Part shown: in pieces, positions 8,551 to 16,975 of the stretch | Layout of the letters: every line of letters begins with the position of its first letter | How positions within the stretch are numbered: the first letter of the stretch is position 1 | Notes under the pieces: model-generated | The model's database searches: none | What the model saw: the letters and a program-made list of their open reading frames with translations, nothing else | Told to the model about the DNA's origin: nothing | Program-made: the position numbers and the translations under genes | Origin: CAWJHE01 sp963842455 | GTDB taxonomy: Bacteria > Chloroflexota > Anaerolineae > Anaerolineales > UBA4823 | Assembly: GCA_963842455.1 (NCBI GenBank) | Contig: CAWJHE010000006.1 | Span: 434,001-498,000, forward strand | Reading direction: 5' to 3' | DNA length: 64,000 nucleotides

Positions 8551-9792
8551 ATGGATGATCAAATCTTTGTAGGCATTGATATTGGAACAACAAAAGTATG
8601 CACCTTGGTGGCGCGTGCTGAGGGATTGGATAAGATCCGCATTTTAGGAGTTGGCATTGAGCCCAGTCAGGGTATGCGCAGGGGAGTTGTTGTGGATTTA
8701 GACGCGGCTGCTCAATCTGTTGCACGCTCCGTGGATAAAGCTGAGCACACTTCTGGTGTAGAAATCATGTCCGCCCTGGTAAGCCTGGCTGGCTCAAATG
8801 TCTCCTCGGTTAACAGCCGGGGTGTAGTTGGCGTCTCAGGTCGGGTGATCGACCAGGATGATGTCGCCCGGGCGATTGATGCTGCTCGGGCAGTGGCGAT
8901 TCCTCATAATCGTGAAGTGGTGCATGTGATCCAGCGCGGATTCAATGTTGACGGCCAGGATGGTATCCGGACACCTATAGGTATGCATGGCTACCGCCTG
9001 GAAGTGGAAACACATATTATCACTGCTACCGCAGCCAGTGTTGAAAATCTGCGCCAATGCGTTGCTGCCGCTGGTGTGGATGTGGCCCAGTTTGTCCTAA
9101 ATCCTTTGGCATCTGCCGAAGTGGTGCTGACTGAGACTGAGCGGCAGATGGGGGTTGTGGTTGTCGATATTGGTGGTGGAACGACAGATATGGCTATCTA
9201 TATGGATGGTGATGTTTGGCATACGGCCATCCTGGCAATCGGTGGAAACCACATCACCTCTGATATTGCCCAGGTATTACGATTACCCAATTCGCAAGCT
9301 GAAGAAATTAAGCTACAGCATGGAAATGCAGATGTAACTGGCGTGGATGTTGGACAATCTTTCAATATCCGTCCATTTGGAGATCAAGAGATGATCCAGG
9401 TATCTCACCACGACCTGGTACAGATCATTGGAGCGCGCGTCGAAGAAATTTTTGGCATGGTTGTTCAAGAAATTAAACGCTCTGGTTATGACGGCTTACT
9501 GCCGGCTGGTATGGTCCTGACGGGTGGCGCCAGCTTGCTGCCGGGAATTCGTACGGTTTCGAGCAAAGTGCTCGGCGTGCCGGTGAGATTGGCCCAACCT
9601 CAAAACCTGGTTGGGATGACGGATCAGATCCAGTCTCCGGCCTACTCGACCAGCGTTGGTTTGCTCAATTGGGCCATGTTAATGAGCGAGGTTGGGCATC
9701 CAGGCGCCTCCCGCCGGATAGGACGAACGGGGCAGAGCAGCGGCATAGATTTGCGCGCCATAGGGAATTGGCTTAGACGATTGCTTCCATAA
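8551..9792 (+). CDS. ftsA: Cell division protein FtsA (actin-like)
   Basis: FtsA is an actin-fold ATPase that tethers FtsZ filaments to the membrane and recruits the divisome. It has 413 aa. The phosphate-1 motif IFVGIDIGTTKVCTLVA is at the N-terminus, the phosphate-2 motif VVVVDIGGGTTDMAIY is near residue 205, and the adenosine motif MVLTGGASLLPGI is near residue 325. The 1C (SHS2) domain between them is present. The protein ends in GNWLRRLLP, a short amphipathic helix of the kind that inserts in the membrane. A ribosome site GTAGAGG lies upstream. It is followed by ftsZ after 107 bp, the standard pairing. Confidence 0.96.
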   Translation: MDDQIFVGIDIGTTKVCTLVARAEGLDKIRILGVGIEPSQGMRRGVVVDLDAAAQSVARSVDKAEHTSGVEIMSALVSLAGSNVSSVNSRGVVGVSGRVIDQDDVARAIDAARAVAIPHNREVVHVIQRGFNVDGQDGIRTPIGMHGYRLEVETHIITATAASVENLRQCVAAAGVDVAQFVLNPLASAEVVLTETERQMGVVVVDIGGGTTDMAIYMDGDVWHTAILAIGGNHITSDIAQVLRLPNSQAEEIKLQHGNADVTGVDVGQSFNIRPFGDQEMIQVSHHDLVQIIGARVEEIFGMVVQEIKRSGYDGLLPAGMVLTGGASLLPGIRTVSSKVLGVPVRLAQPQNLVGMTDQIQSPAYSTSVGLLNWAMLMSEVGHPGASRRIGRTGQSSGIDLRAIGNWLRRLLP

Positions 9793-9899
9793 ACTTAAAA
9801 ATGGAGGCAGTCGATTAGGACTTCTGGCGGTTGAATGGCAATCACTGCCGGGAGCAGAAATTAGACACAAAGTGGATATCTTTATTTGAGGAGGAAGTT

Positions 9900-11030
9900 A
9901 TGCCAATGAATACAAGTTTACCAAACCAAGTTGAATCCTTCGCTCGGATCAAAGTTGTGGGCGTAGGAGGCGGCGGCTGTAACGCGGTGGACCGGATGAT
10001 CGATGAAGGTCTACAGGGGGTTGATTTTGTCGCCGTTAACACCGATGCACAGGCTTTATTGCTATCCAAAGCTACCACCCGCGTTCGAGTTGGCGAAAAA
10101 CTCACTCGCGGTCTGGGTTCCGGGGGCGATCCGGAGATCGGTAAAAAAGCCACGGAAGAGTTTGCTGAAGAGCTTTACAGCGTCTTGAAGGGCTCTGATA
10201 TGGTTTTTATTACCTCTGGTATGGGCGGCGGAACAGGCACCGGTGGTGCGGCTGTTGTTGCTCAAATAGCTAAAGAGGTTGGAGCGCTGACGATTGGCGT
10301 GGTCACTCGCCCCTTCACCTTTGAAGGATCGCGACGGATTCAATCTGCAGAGGCAGGCATCTCCCGGTTGAAAGATCAAGCAGATACTCTGATTGTGATT
10401 CCAAACGACCGCTTGCTGCAAATCGTGGACAAACGCGCCAACTTGCAGACGGCATTCCGCGTGGCAGATGACGTCTTGAGGCAGGGTGTTCAGGGTATCT
10501 CAGAATTGATAACAGTACCCGGATTGATCAACCTGGACTTTGCGGATGTGCGCACGATTATGTCGGAAGGTGGTGCAGCCCTGATGGCTGTTGGGAATGC
10601 CAAGGGTGAAGACGCTGCTCGAATTGCTGCCGAGCAGGCTATCTCCAGCCAGCTCTTGGATATCACCATTGACGGTGCACGCGGCATCTTGTTTAATGTC
10701 ACTGGTGGTCCGGAACTGACGCTATTCGATGTCAATCAGGCAGCTGCGATTATCAAGGAAACCGCTCACCCCGATGTCAACTTGATTTTCGGTGCAGTAA
10801 TTGATCCAACCATGAAAGACAGCGTGCGGATTACAGTTATTGCCACGGGTTTTGAGCGCGCCGGTATGCCGCGTCGGGTATCTGAAGTGCCGGTGCAAGA
10901 ACCGCGTGAGAAAGGTGAACCCATTTCGATTTCACAACCTACCCGACCGGCAGTCAAGGAGTTCCAACCACGCGCGATCAACACAGAAGATCTGGATATT
11001 CCGACCTTCTTGCGAAATCGCAAGGGGTAA
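9900..11030 (+). CDS. ftsZ: Cell division protein FtsZ (tubulin-like GTPase)
   Basis: FtsZ forms the cytokinetic ring. The product is 376 aa. The ATG at 9900 follows GAGGAGGAAG, an excellent ribosome site, so the open frame back to 9831 is ignored. GVGGGGCNAVDRM is at about residues 21-33, the tubulin signature GGGTGTG at about 109-115, the T5/T6 region VIPNDRLLQIVDK and the T7 catalytic loop LINLDFADVRTIM follow. A linker of about 40 residues leads to the conserved C-terminal peptide DIPTFLRNRKG, which binds FtsA. It ends the dcw block; a set of hairpins follows at 11063-11252. Confidence 0.97.
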   Translation: MPMNTSLPNQVESFARIKVVGVGGGGCNAVDRMIDEGLQGVDFVAVNTDAQALLLSKATTRVRVGEKLTRGLGSGGDPEIGKKATEEFAEELYSVLKGSDMVFITSGMGGGTGTGGAAVVAQIAKEVGALTIGVVTRPFTFEGSRRIQSAEAGISRLKDQADTLIVIPNDRLLQIVDKRANLQTAFRVADDVLRQGVQGISELITVPGLINLDFADVRTIMSEGGAALMAVGNAKGEDAARIAAEQAISSQLLDITIDGARGILFNVTGGPELTLFDVNQAAAIIKETAHPDVNLIFGAVIDPTMKDSVRITVIATGFERAGMPRRVSEVPVQEPREKGEPISISQPTRPAVKEFQPRAINTEDLDIPTFLRNRKG

Positions 11031-11062
11031 TGATCTTTATAGGTTGTGAAAAGAACGCACTT

Positions 11063-11259
11063 GTGCAGCAGGCATAGCCCACTGGCTGCACTTTCGATCT
11101 GCGTGTTAACAGGACAGTTGCGCCGGAAACCTCCTCCCGGCGGCAGCTGACTGTTGACGCGCTGATTAATCTTTTACTTCAGAATTTCTCCATATATGCC
11201 TTCGCATGGAGAACCACCAGCTGGACCTGTACTGATACAGTCGGGTCCAGCTAGTTTTT
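11063..11259 (+). ncRNA. Candidate structured small RNA or ftsZ 3' UTR (four hairpins)
   Basis: The 418 bp between ftsZ and nrdR hold no gene but contain four consecutive inverted repeats. Hairpin 1: GTGCAGC at 11063-11069 pairs with GCTGCAC at 11085-11091. Hairpin 2: GCGTGTTAACAG at 11101-11112 pairs with CTGTTGACGCGC at 11151-11162 (12 pairs, two of them G-U), continuing inward with AGTTGC/GCAGCT (11116-11121 and 11143-11148) and GCCGG/CCGGC (11122-11126 and 11137-11141), closing a loop AAACCTCCTC. Hairpin 3: TCTCCAT 11187-11193 with ATGGAGA 11206-11212. Hairpin 4 is the terminator. The G-U pairs fit RNA on the + strand. The CCUCC loop is complementary to a Shine-Dalgarno core. I recognise no known family. 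It could be an independent RNA or the stabilised 3' end of the ftsZ transcript. Confidence 0.5.
11219..11259 (+). terminator. Rho-independent terminator after ftsZ / candidate RNA
   Basis: AGCTGGACC at 11219-11227 and GGTCCAGCT at 11244-11252 form a perfect 9-bp stem with a 16-nt loop, followed by AGTTTTTG. This is the expected end of the dcw transcript on the + strand. The loop is longer than in a typical terminator. Confidence 0.75.
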
Positions 11260-11328
11260 GTCTGCAAGATTGTTTGTCAGACACCTGGTAGGTACGAAAA
11301 ATTTAACATTAGAATTTAGAAAGTTCCC

Positions 11329-11357
11329 TTGCCATAAAGTTTCAAGTATGCTAGAAT
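11329..11357 (+). promoter_or_regulatory. Sigma-70-type promoter for nrdR-nrdJ
   Basis: TTGCCA at 11329-11334, a 17-bp spacer, then TAGAAT at 11352-11357. This places a transcript start near 11364, about 85 nt before the nrdR ATG. It also makes the longer nrdR frame starting at 11356 impossible. The leader contains CCCCTGCCTATGGGGG (11401-11416), a small hairpin of unknown role. I saw no clear pair of NrdR boxes. Confidence 0.65.
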
Positions 11358-11448
11358 GTTCAACACCGTTACCCAAATGTACGGGCGCTTAGTCAGATAT
11401 CCCCTGCCTATGGGGGTTACATTTGTTCTAAAATTCTCAAAGGAAATT

Positions 11449-11898
11449 ATGCGTTGCCCTTATTGTAAGCATGATGGGTCTCGGGTTGTCGATACATCTC
11501 ATGATTCGCGCGGTAGTGTTCGTCGCCGGCGAGAATGTGAATCTTGTGGACAACGATTCAGCACTTATGAAAGGCCGATCCTGGCAACGCCTCTCATTGT
11601 GAAGCAGGACGGAACACGTGAGGAGTTCGATCGCGATAAATTGATCCGCGGTATCCGAATTTCTTGCGCAAAGCGACCGGTTTCAGCAGTCGAAATCGAG
11701 AGGCTGGTTGGTGAAATTGAAGCAACACTCCAGGCGATGGGACGCGCAGAAGTTTCGTCTCGTGTGGTGGGGGACATGGTGATCGCAGGTCTCAAACAGT
11801 TGGACCTGATCGCGTATATCCGTTACGCCATCGTATACCTGGGCTTAGATGATCTCGAATCAATTCGTTCTGAAATCGATCGTCTGTTAGAAATTTAA
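11449..11898 (+). CDS. nrdR: Transcriptional repressor NrdR
   Basis: NrdR is a nucleotide-sensing repressor of ribonucleotide reductase genes. It has 149 aa, the usual length, when started at ATG 11449, which follows AAAGGAAA. The N-terminal zinc ribbon MRCPYCKHDGSRVVDT ... ECESCGQRFSTYER has Cys at 3, 6, 30 and 33. The ATP-cone follows from about residue 48 (LIVKQDGTREEFDRDKLIRG) to about 138, ending in YVRFASVYR-like YIRYAIVYLGLDD. It lies directly before nrdJ, its expected regulatory target, in the same transcript. An open frame upstream to 11356 overlaps the -10 element and is rejected. Confidence 0.96.
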   Translation: MRCPYCKHDGSRVVDTSHDSRGSVRRRRECESCGQRFSTYERPILATPLIVKQDGTREEFDRDKLIRGIRISCAKRPVSAVEIERLVGEIEATLQAMGRAEVSSRVVGDMVIAGLKQLDLIAYIRYAIVYLGLDDLESIRSEIDRLLEI

Positions 11899-11972
11899 CC
11901 TTTTTTGCGGGCGCGGTTGGTTAGGGCTGCGTCTCTTATCATCTTAATGTCTATAAATAAGAGGAGGTCTTT

Positions 11973-14600
11973 ATGTTGCAGGATCTTGAGCAGCATGCTT
12001 TGGATAACGGATTATTACCCACCCCGCCCATCCCAGAGGATCTTGTTTCGATTGATTTAACCGAAAACGCCAGGCAGGTGCTGATGCGCAGGTATGTTCG
12101 CCGAGGCAAAGATGGCCAACCGGCAGAGTCTGTTGAAGGAATGTTTTGGCGAGTTGCTTACCATGTAGCTTCCAGTGAAGCCAATTGGGATGGCCAGGTG
12201 TTGCCCAGAGCGCGCCAGTTTTATCAGCTTCTTACCAGCAAAAAGTTCTTTCCCAATTCCCCAACGTTTACCGGTGCAGGCACACCTCTGGGACAGTTAG
12301 CTGCCTGCTTTGTGCTCCCGATTAGTGATGACATGGGTCGACATGGAGCTGGGATTTTCCAGACTCTACGTGACGCAGCCTTGATTCAGCAAACTGGCGG
12401 TGGGAATGGTTTTTCCTTCTCTCGTCTGCGCCCTAAGGGCACTTTGGTAAAAACTTCAGCCGGGCAGGCTACTGGTCCTGTCGGTTTTTTGCGGGTCTAT
12501 GACAAGGCGTTTGGGGAGATTGCCCAAGGCGGCACTCGCCGTGGGGCGAATATGGCTGTTCTGCGCATTGACCATCCAGATATTGAAGATTTCATTACCT
12601 GTAAAACGGATGAAAATGCGATCACCAATTTCAATATCTCGGTTGGGATCACCGATGCCTTTATGCGTGCAGTTGTGGATGATGAAATGTGGGCGCTGCG
12701 CTTCCCGGATGTAAATTTTGCGGATTATAAAGGTTTTCATGGAACTTTAGAACAGGCGGAAGAAGCTGGCATCCCGATTGTGGTCCATAAAACGGTGAGA
12801 GCTCGAGATCTATTTGACAAGATCGTTACCCAAGCGCACCATAATGGCGAACCTGGGATGCTCTTCCTGGATGCTGCCAATCGTTTCAATCCTGTGCCGC
12901 ACCTTTATCCATTGGAAGCTACCAACCCATGTGGTGAGCAATGGCTGGGACCCTATGAGAATTGCTGCCTTGGATCGGTTAACCTTGCCCAGCATTGTGC
13001 TCTCGATGGGCAAGTGGATTGGGAAGGGCTGAGGCAAAGTACTGAGCTCTCAACCATCTTTCTCGACGATGTCATCGAAGCGAATGCTTATGTGCCCGCA
13101 GTCACGCAGCTAAAACAGGCGGCATTACGCGCCCGCAGGATAGGCCTGGGGATTATGGGCTTAGCTGACCTGATGTACCATGCTGGTATCCGCTATGGCT
13201 CGCCGGAAGGTCAGGAATTCGCTGCTCAGGTGATGGAATTCGTCCGTTATCACAGCATGCGGACAAGCATTGATCTGGCAAAAAAGCGTGGACCCTTCCC
13301 AGCGATTGAAGGCAGCATCTATGATCCGAAAAAGTTAAGCTGGGAGCCACCGCAACCCTTGGAGCCTTATTCACAGGATTGGGGGCGTCCTGTGATGGAT
13401 TGGCAATCGATCCGCAAAGATATTCTAAAACATGGTATCCGCAACGCAGCCCAAACCACGGTAGCTCCGACGGGAACTATCGCTACCGTTGCAGGATGTG
13501 AAGGGTATGGCTGTGAGCCTGTTTTTGCTCTGGCCTATATTCGCCACGTCAATGACAACGGCAAGGACCTGCAATTAACTTATACTAGCCCGTTGTTTGA
13601 AAATGCCCTGGTGCGCGCTGGGTTGGATGAAAGCCAACGCCAGGTAGTTGTTGAACATGTAATGGAACAGGGCTCCTGCCAGGGTTTGGATGAAGTTCCC
13701 GCTGAAATCCGCAATGTATTTGTCGTTTCCCAGGACATCAGCGCTGAAGAGCATGTTCGTATGCAAGGCGCGCTGCAGATGTTTGTCGATAACTCGCTTT
13801 CCAAGACTGTAAATTTCCCTGAAGATGCTACCGAAGAAGATGTAGCCGTTGCTTATCAATTAGCTTGGGAACTAGGGTGCAAAGGGATCACCGTCTATGT
13901 GACTGGTTCGCGACAAAAAGTTGTATTAGAGACCAAGGCAACTGCTCGTCAGAAACAGACGGTATTAGAATTACAATCGCCTCCTGCTGTGGCGGTAGAA
14001 ACCTCCGATAAACCTGCTGCCGAGCAGCTGCCAATCTGGCATGACAAGAAAAAACCACGTCCTGGCAGCCTGCATGGATACACCATCAGCATCGGCACTC
14101 CCTTAGGGAAAGCATTTGTTACGATCAATGAAAATGGCGGCAACCAGCCCTTTGAGGTGTTTGTCAATACCGCTAAGGCCGGCTCGGATACGGCTGCTGT
14201 ATCGGAAGCCATAGGCCGATTAATCTCTTATCTCCTTCGCCTGGCTTCACCGGTGGCGCCACGTGACCGGTTGCGCGAAATCTGGCGCCAGCTTTCCGGT
14301 ATTGGCGGAGGACGCTCGCTAGGATTCGGACCAAACCGGGTGCGCTCACTGCCAGACGGCGTGGCGCAAGCCCTGGCTCAATACTTGGACGCCAGTGATT
14401 CGCAGCATAACGCTCAGCCAGATGAGTCATCCGAGAGCAAAGGCAACGGGTACAAGTTGCTGAATGAAACAGCAAAGCAAGGCTTTCAGGAGAACTTTAT
14501 TCATAAAGTCGGAGATTTGTGCCCTGAATGTGGTCAGGCATCGGTGGTTAATGAAGAGGGCTGTCGGAAGTGTTATTCTTGCGGGTACAGTGAATGCTAG
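11973..14600 (+). CDS. nrdJ: Adenosylcobalamin-dependent ribonucleotide reductase (class II)
   Basis: This enzyme makes deoxyribonucleotides from ribonucleotides using a radical generated from coenzyme B12, so it needs no oxygen. It has 875 aa. Visible landmarks are FFPNSPTFTGAG followed by GQLAACFVLP (first redox Cys), QQTGGGNGFSFSRLRPKG (loop and phosphate site), NPCGEQWLGPYENCCLGS near residue 316 (the N-x-C-x-E active-site motif and second redox Cys), and APTGTIATVAGCEGYG. After about residue 690 comes a TSCPD-type domain (GSLHGYTISIGTPLGKAFV). The C-terminus has a zinc-ribbon-like CPECGQASVVNEEGCRKCYSCG, which holds the thiols that re-reduce the active site. The ribosome site GAGGAGG is strong. 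It follows nrdR by 74 bp. Confidence 0.96.
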   Translation: MLQDLEQHALDNGLLPTPPIPEDLVSIDLTENARQVLMRRYVRRGKDGQPAESVEGMFWRVAYHVASSEANWDGQVLPRARQFYQLLTSKKFFPNSPTFTGAGTPLGQLAACFVLPISDDMGRHGAGIFQTLRDAALIQQTGGGNGFSFSRLRPKGTLVKTSAGQATGPVGFLRVYDKAFGEIAQGGTRRGANMAVLRIDHPDIEDFITCKTDENAITNFNISVGITDAFMRAVVDDEMWALRFPDVNFADYKGFHGTLEQAEEAGIPIVVHKTVRARDLFDKIVTQAHHNGEPGMLFLDAANRFNPVPHLYPLEATNPCGEQWLGPYENCCLGSVNLAQHCALDGQVDWEGLRQSTELSTIFLDDVIEANAYVPAVTQLKQAALRARRIGLGIMGLADLMYHAGIRYGSPEGQEFAAQVMEFVRYHSMRTSIDLAKKRGPFPAIEGSIYDPKKLSWEPPQPLEPYSQDWGRPVMDWQSIRKDILKHGIRNAAQTTVAPTGTIATVAGCEGYGCEPVFALAYIRHVNDNGKDLQLTYTSPLFENALVRAGLDESQRQVVVEHVMEQGSCQGLDEVPAEIRNVFVVSQDISAEEHVRMQGALQMFVDNSLSKTVNFPEDATEEDVAVAYQLAWELGCKGITVYVTGSRQKVVLETKATARQKQTVLELQSPPAVAVETSDKPAAEQLPIWHDKKKPRPGSLHGYTISIGTPLGKAFVTINENGGNQPFEVFVNTAKAGSDTAAVSEAIGRLISYLLRLASPVAPRDRLREIWRQLSGIGGGRSLGFGPNRVRSLPDGVAQALAQYLDASDSQHNAQPDESSESKGNGYKLLNETAKQGFQENFIHKVGDLCPECGQASVVNEEGCRKCYSCGYSEC

Positions 14601-14627
14601 TAGTGAGGCTTTCTTGAAATAAAACGC

Positions 14628-14653
14628 GGGGCTGCTGAAAGTTTAGCAGCCCC
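14628..14653 (+). terminator. Hairpin terminator after nrdJ
   Basis: GGGGCTGCT at 14628-14636 and AGCAGCCCC at 14645-14653 form a perfect 9-bp stem with an 8-nt loop, 28 bp past the nrdJ stop. There is no strong T-run after it on the + strand (ATGTCTATT); AAAACGC precedes it, so it could also serve the convergent - strand gene, giving TTTT after the stem. Confidence 0.65.
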
Positions 14654-14704
14654 ATGTCTATTAATAATGCTTGTAATGGTTACGACTTGATTTCAGGAAT
14701 CCAA

Positions 14705-15031
14705 TTACGCCAGTGCTTGGGTAACGATCACCAGGATGTTCCAGAAAACCGGCAGAGCTGCGATGGAAGGGACTACATAAATTAATCTTGGCCAATTCTT
14801 AACCCTTTCCAGTACGATGGCAATGAATATGACTGCGATGATCTTGACCAGGAAGGTTGGCAGCATACCTCCCAAAGCGCCAGGCAGGGGGTTGGTTTCA
14901 ATGATCTCTGGGAAAAATGTCAACCCAAACAGCGTTGTAAAGATATCCAACTCTTCATACAGCAAGAGGGTCTTTGTGACAGGTTTTAATTGTGAAAATG
15001 TTTTAAGCAATAAACCCAACATGGCCGGCAT
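14705..15031 (-). CDS. Small membrane protein of unknown function (DUF5658-like pattern)
   Basis: The predicted protein is about 108 aa and has three hydrophobic stretches, near LPTFLVKIIAVIFIAIVL, LIYVVPSIAALPVF and the C-terminal ILVIVTQALA. The phrase LDIFTTLFGLTFFPEIIETNPL has the D-xx-TT-xx-GL ... E-x-NPL look of DUF5658-type small membrane proteins; this is a resemblance by eye only. The open frame extends to 15097, but the promoter at 15096-15125 puts the transcript start near 15089, so a start at 15031 (after AGGATG-like sequence) or 15022 is likely. It is a single gene with its own promoter. Function unknown. Confidence 0.55.
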   Translation of the reverse strand: MPAMLGLLLKTFSQLKPVTKTLLLYEELDIFTTLFGLTFFPEIIETNPLPGALGGMLPTFLVKIIAVIFIAIVLERVKNWPRLIYVVPSIAALPVFWNILVIVTQALA

Positions 15032-15095
15032 CCTAGATATATTTTTAAACAGCCATATATTGCAATAACTGTTGTATAACGCGCCCTTACGACTC

Positions 15096-15125
15096 ATTAT
15101 AACATGTTATGGGTTAGTTTATCAA
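15096..15125 (-). promoter_or_regulatory. Promoter for the small membrane protein gene
   Basis: Read on the - strand, TTGATA (15125-15120), an 18-bp spacer, then TATAAT (15101-15096), a perfect -10. The start of transcription near 15089 excludes the upstream-most start codon of the gene. Confidence 0.7.
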
Positions 15126-15288
15126 GATTAATTGCCAATTAAATTTGTGGAATATGAACCCTGGGGGAATGAAGAAATGAAATTATTGCCAGTTTTTACT
15201 GCTTAGGAGTTGAAATTGGTTGAAAGAACCGTGTGATTTGCAAGAAAACTTGCGTAATTAGTAAGCTTGGCGAGAGATAAAAAAAGAA

Positions 15289-16191
15289 TTACCCTGGTTC
15301 TATTTTGCGTCTTTCAAAGCGATGCGCTTTTTGTGAAGGGGTAATGCCAGATCCAAAGCGATCGGCATATTTTTGGGTTAGCTTAGCGCCGAAGAGGATG
15401 ATTTGCATGGAGTAATAGATCCAGAACAGGATCAAAACCATTGAGCTGGCTGCACCGAAAGTGCTGCCTAAGTTTGCCATGCCCAAATATGCGCCGATTA
15501 AGAATTCTCCAACTGTGAATAATAGAGCTGTAATGCTGGCCCCCAGCCATACATCTTTCCAAGCAATATGAGCGTCAGGGAGATATTTGAAAGTAATCAG
15601 AAACAAACCCAGAAAGACCAGGAACAGCGGCCCAAAATTGATCTGAGGTAAGAAGTCTTCCAGTCCTGGCGCAAGCGACTGCAAATAGTGCATTGCCCCT
15701 AGAAGCATGGCGCTTAAACCCATGACAACCAGAGTCAAAACTCCCATGAAAATCACCATACCGAAGGAAAGCAGCTGGGTGCGCAAGGTCATAAATAGAC
15801 CCTGCCCAGGTTCAGGAGCCAAGCCCCATAAAAAATTGAGAGCGCGTTTGAGCTGGACAAACATCATTGATGCGCCGATTAATGTAATCACTGCACTGAC
15901 CACTGTGGATACGCCACGGTGGTTGGCCTCGTTCAAGTTTTTTATGGCATTTTCTATGGTCTCTGCGACCTGTGGGGTGACCACGCCGCCAATTTGATCG
16001 ACTAACATACCTTCTGCTGCCGATGCACCTAAAACCAGGCCTGCTACATTTACAATAATTACAAGCAGTGGCGCCAGAGAGAAGATGGTGTAATAAGCCA
16101 GTCCTGCTGCCAGCATGCTGCCGTTGGCGCGCCCCCAGTCCTGGGCGGTATCACGTAGAAAATCAATTACCGTCAGAAGGATTTTCTTCAT
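15289..16191 (-). CDS. YihY/BrkB-family inner membrane protein
   Basis: This is a 300-aa integral membrane protein of the YihY/virulence factor BrkB family, once misannotated as RNase BN. The family signature near the N-terminus is clear: MLAAGLAYYTIFSLAPLLVIIV, then GPQ-like GAIENAI region and the segment LIGASMMFVQLKRALNFLWG. Six spans are expected and can be traced. The C-terminus is short and basic (FERRKIEPG). Its molecular function is not known for the family; transport or envelope roles are discussed. It is divergently arranged with the deoxynucleoside kinase gene, with 133 bp between them. It ends 258 bp upstream of the small membrane gene, the intervening space holding the latter's promoter. 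Confidence 0.88.
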   Translation of the reverse strand: MKKILLTVIDFLRDTAQDWGRANGSMLAAGLAYYTIFSLAPLLVIIVNVAGLVLGASAAEGMLVDQIGGVVTPQVAETIENAIKNLNEANHRGVSTVVSAVITLIGASMMFVQLKRALNFLWGLAPEPGQGLFMTLRTQLLSFGMVIFMGVLTLVVMGLSAMLLGAMHYLQSLAPGLEDFLPQINFGPLFLVFLGLFLITFKYLPDAHIAWKDVWLGASITALLFTVGEFLIGAYLGMANLGSTFGAASSMVLILFWIYYSMQIILFGAKLTQKYADRFGSGITPSQKAHRFERRKIEPG

Positions 16192-16324
16192 AGAAGATAT
16201 TGTATCTTAAATGAGAATAACTTCTCGGGTTATAATCGATTGTTGGATTTATTTTCCACTTTGAAACGATCATTTCAAGGCAGGTTGGATTCCTTTTTTG
16301 ATTTAGATGAGGAGATGAGACTCT

Positions 16325-16966
16325 ATGACCAAGCGTATGGTACTCCTGGCAGGTAATATCGGCGCCGGAAAAACCTCCCTTACCGAACGATTAGGCTCAC
16401 GGTTGAACTGGCAAACGGCATTTGAATCTGTATCAGACAATCCCTATTTACCCGATTTCTATGCCGATATGCGATCCTGGTCATTTCATTTGCAGGTCTT
16501 TTTCTTGGGACATCGTGCGCAGCAATATTTAGATTTGTTCCATGCGCCCCAATCTGCTATCCTGGACCGCAGCTTGTACGAAGATGCCTATATCTTTGCC
16601 CGCGCTTTGCATCACCTGGGCAACTTGGACGAAAGGGATTACCTGGCTTACCGGCGGGTGTTTGACCTGGTGGTGAAACATCTGCCTCCGCCGGATCTGT
16701 TAATCTATGTCAAAGCACCTGTACCTGTTTTGATCAACCGCATCCAGCGCCGTGGACGGGAGATGGAAAGCGGGATAAGCCCTGATTACCTCTCTTTACT
16801 GGAAAATTTTTATGATGAGTGGTTGCAATCTTTTGACCTGTGCCCGGTGTTAACCATCCGCACTGATGATCTGGACTTTGTGCATAAACCCAAACACCTG
16901 GATGTCGTGGTAGAACGCATCCAGGATAAATTGGCAGGGCGAGAAGAGCTGGTGTTTGGGCTCTAG
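16325..16966 (+). CDS. Deoxynucleoside kinase (dGK/dAK-type)
   Basis: Deoxynucleoside kinases phosphorylate salvaged deoxynucleosides to dNMPs. The protein is 213 aa, typical for bacterial dAK/dGK. The P-loop GNIGAGKTSLTERLG lies at about residues 10-24, the substrate Glu is in FESVSDNPYLPDFY, the catalytic DRS motif in AILDRSLYEDAYIFAR near 80, and the lid Arg region in NRIQRRGREMESG near 140. The ribosome site GAGGAGATGAG precedes ATG 16325. A TATAAT at 16231-16236 could be its -10, but no good -35 is visible. Which nucleoside is preferred cannot be read from the sequence. Together with nrdR-nrdJ it gives a local theme of dNTP supply, though not in one operon. Confidence 0.9.
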   Translation: MTKRMVLLAGNIGAGKTSLTERLGSRLNWQTAFESVSDNPYLPDFYADMRSWSFHLQVFFLGHRAQQYLDLFHAPQSAILDRSLYEDAYIFARALHHLGNLDERDYLAYRRVFDLVVKHLPPPDLLIYVKAPVPVLINRIQRRGREMESGISPDYLSLLENFYDEWLQSFDLCPVLTIRTDDLDFVHKPKHLDVVVERIQDKLAGREELVFGL

Positions 16967-16975
16967 CTGGACAGA

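Noticed and set aside
11899..11972. Possible cobalamin riboswitch before the B12-dependent reductase
   Set aside because: The 74-bp gap is far too short and has no B12 box; the upstream hairpins lie before nrdR and do not resemble that riboswitch.
15032..15097. Upstream start for the small membrane protein
   Set aside because: It would begin upstream of the predicted transcript start, over the -10 element.
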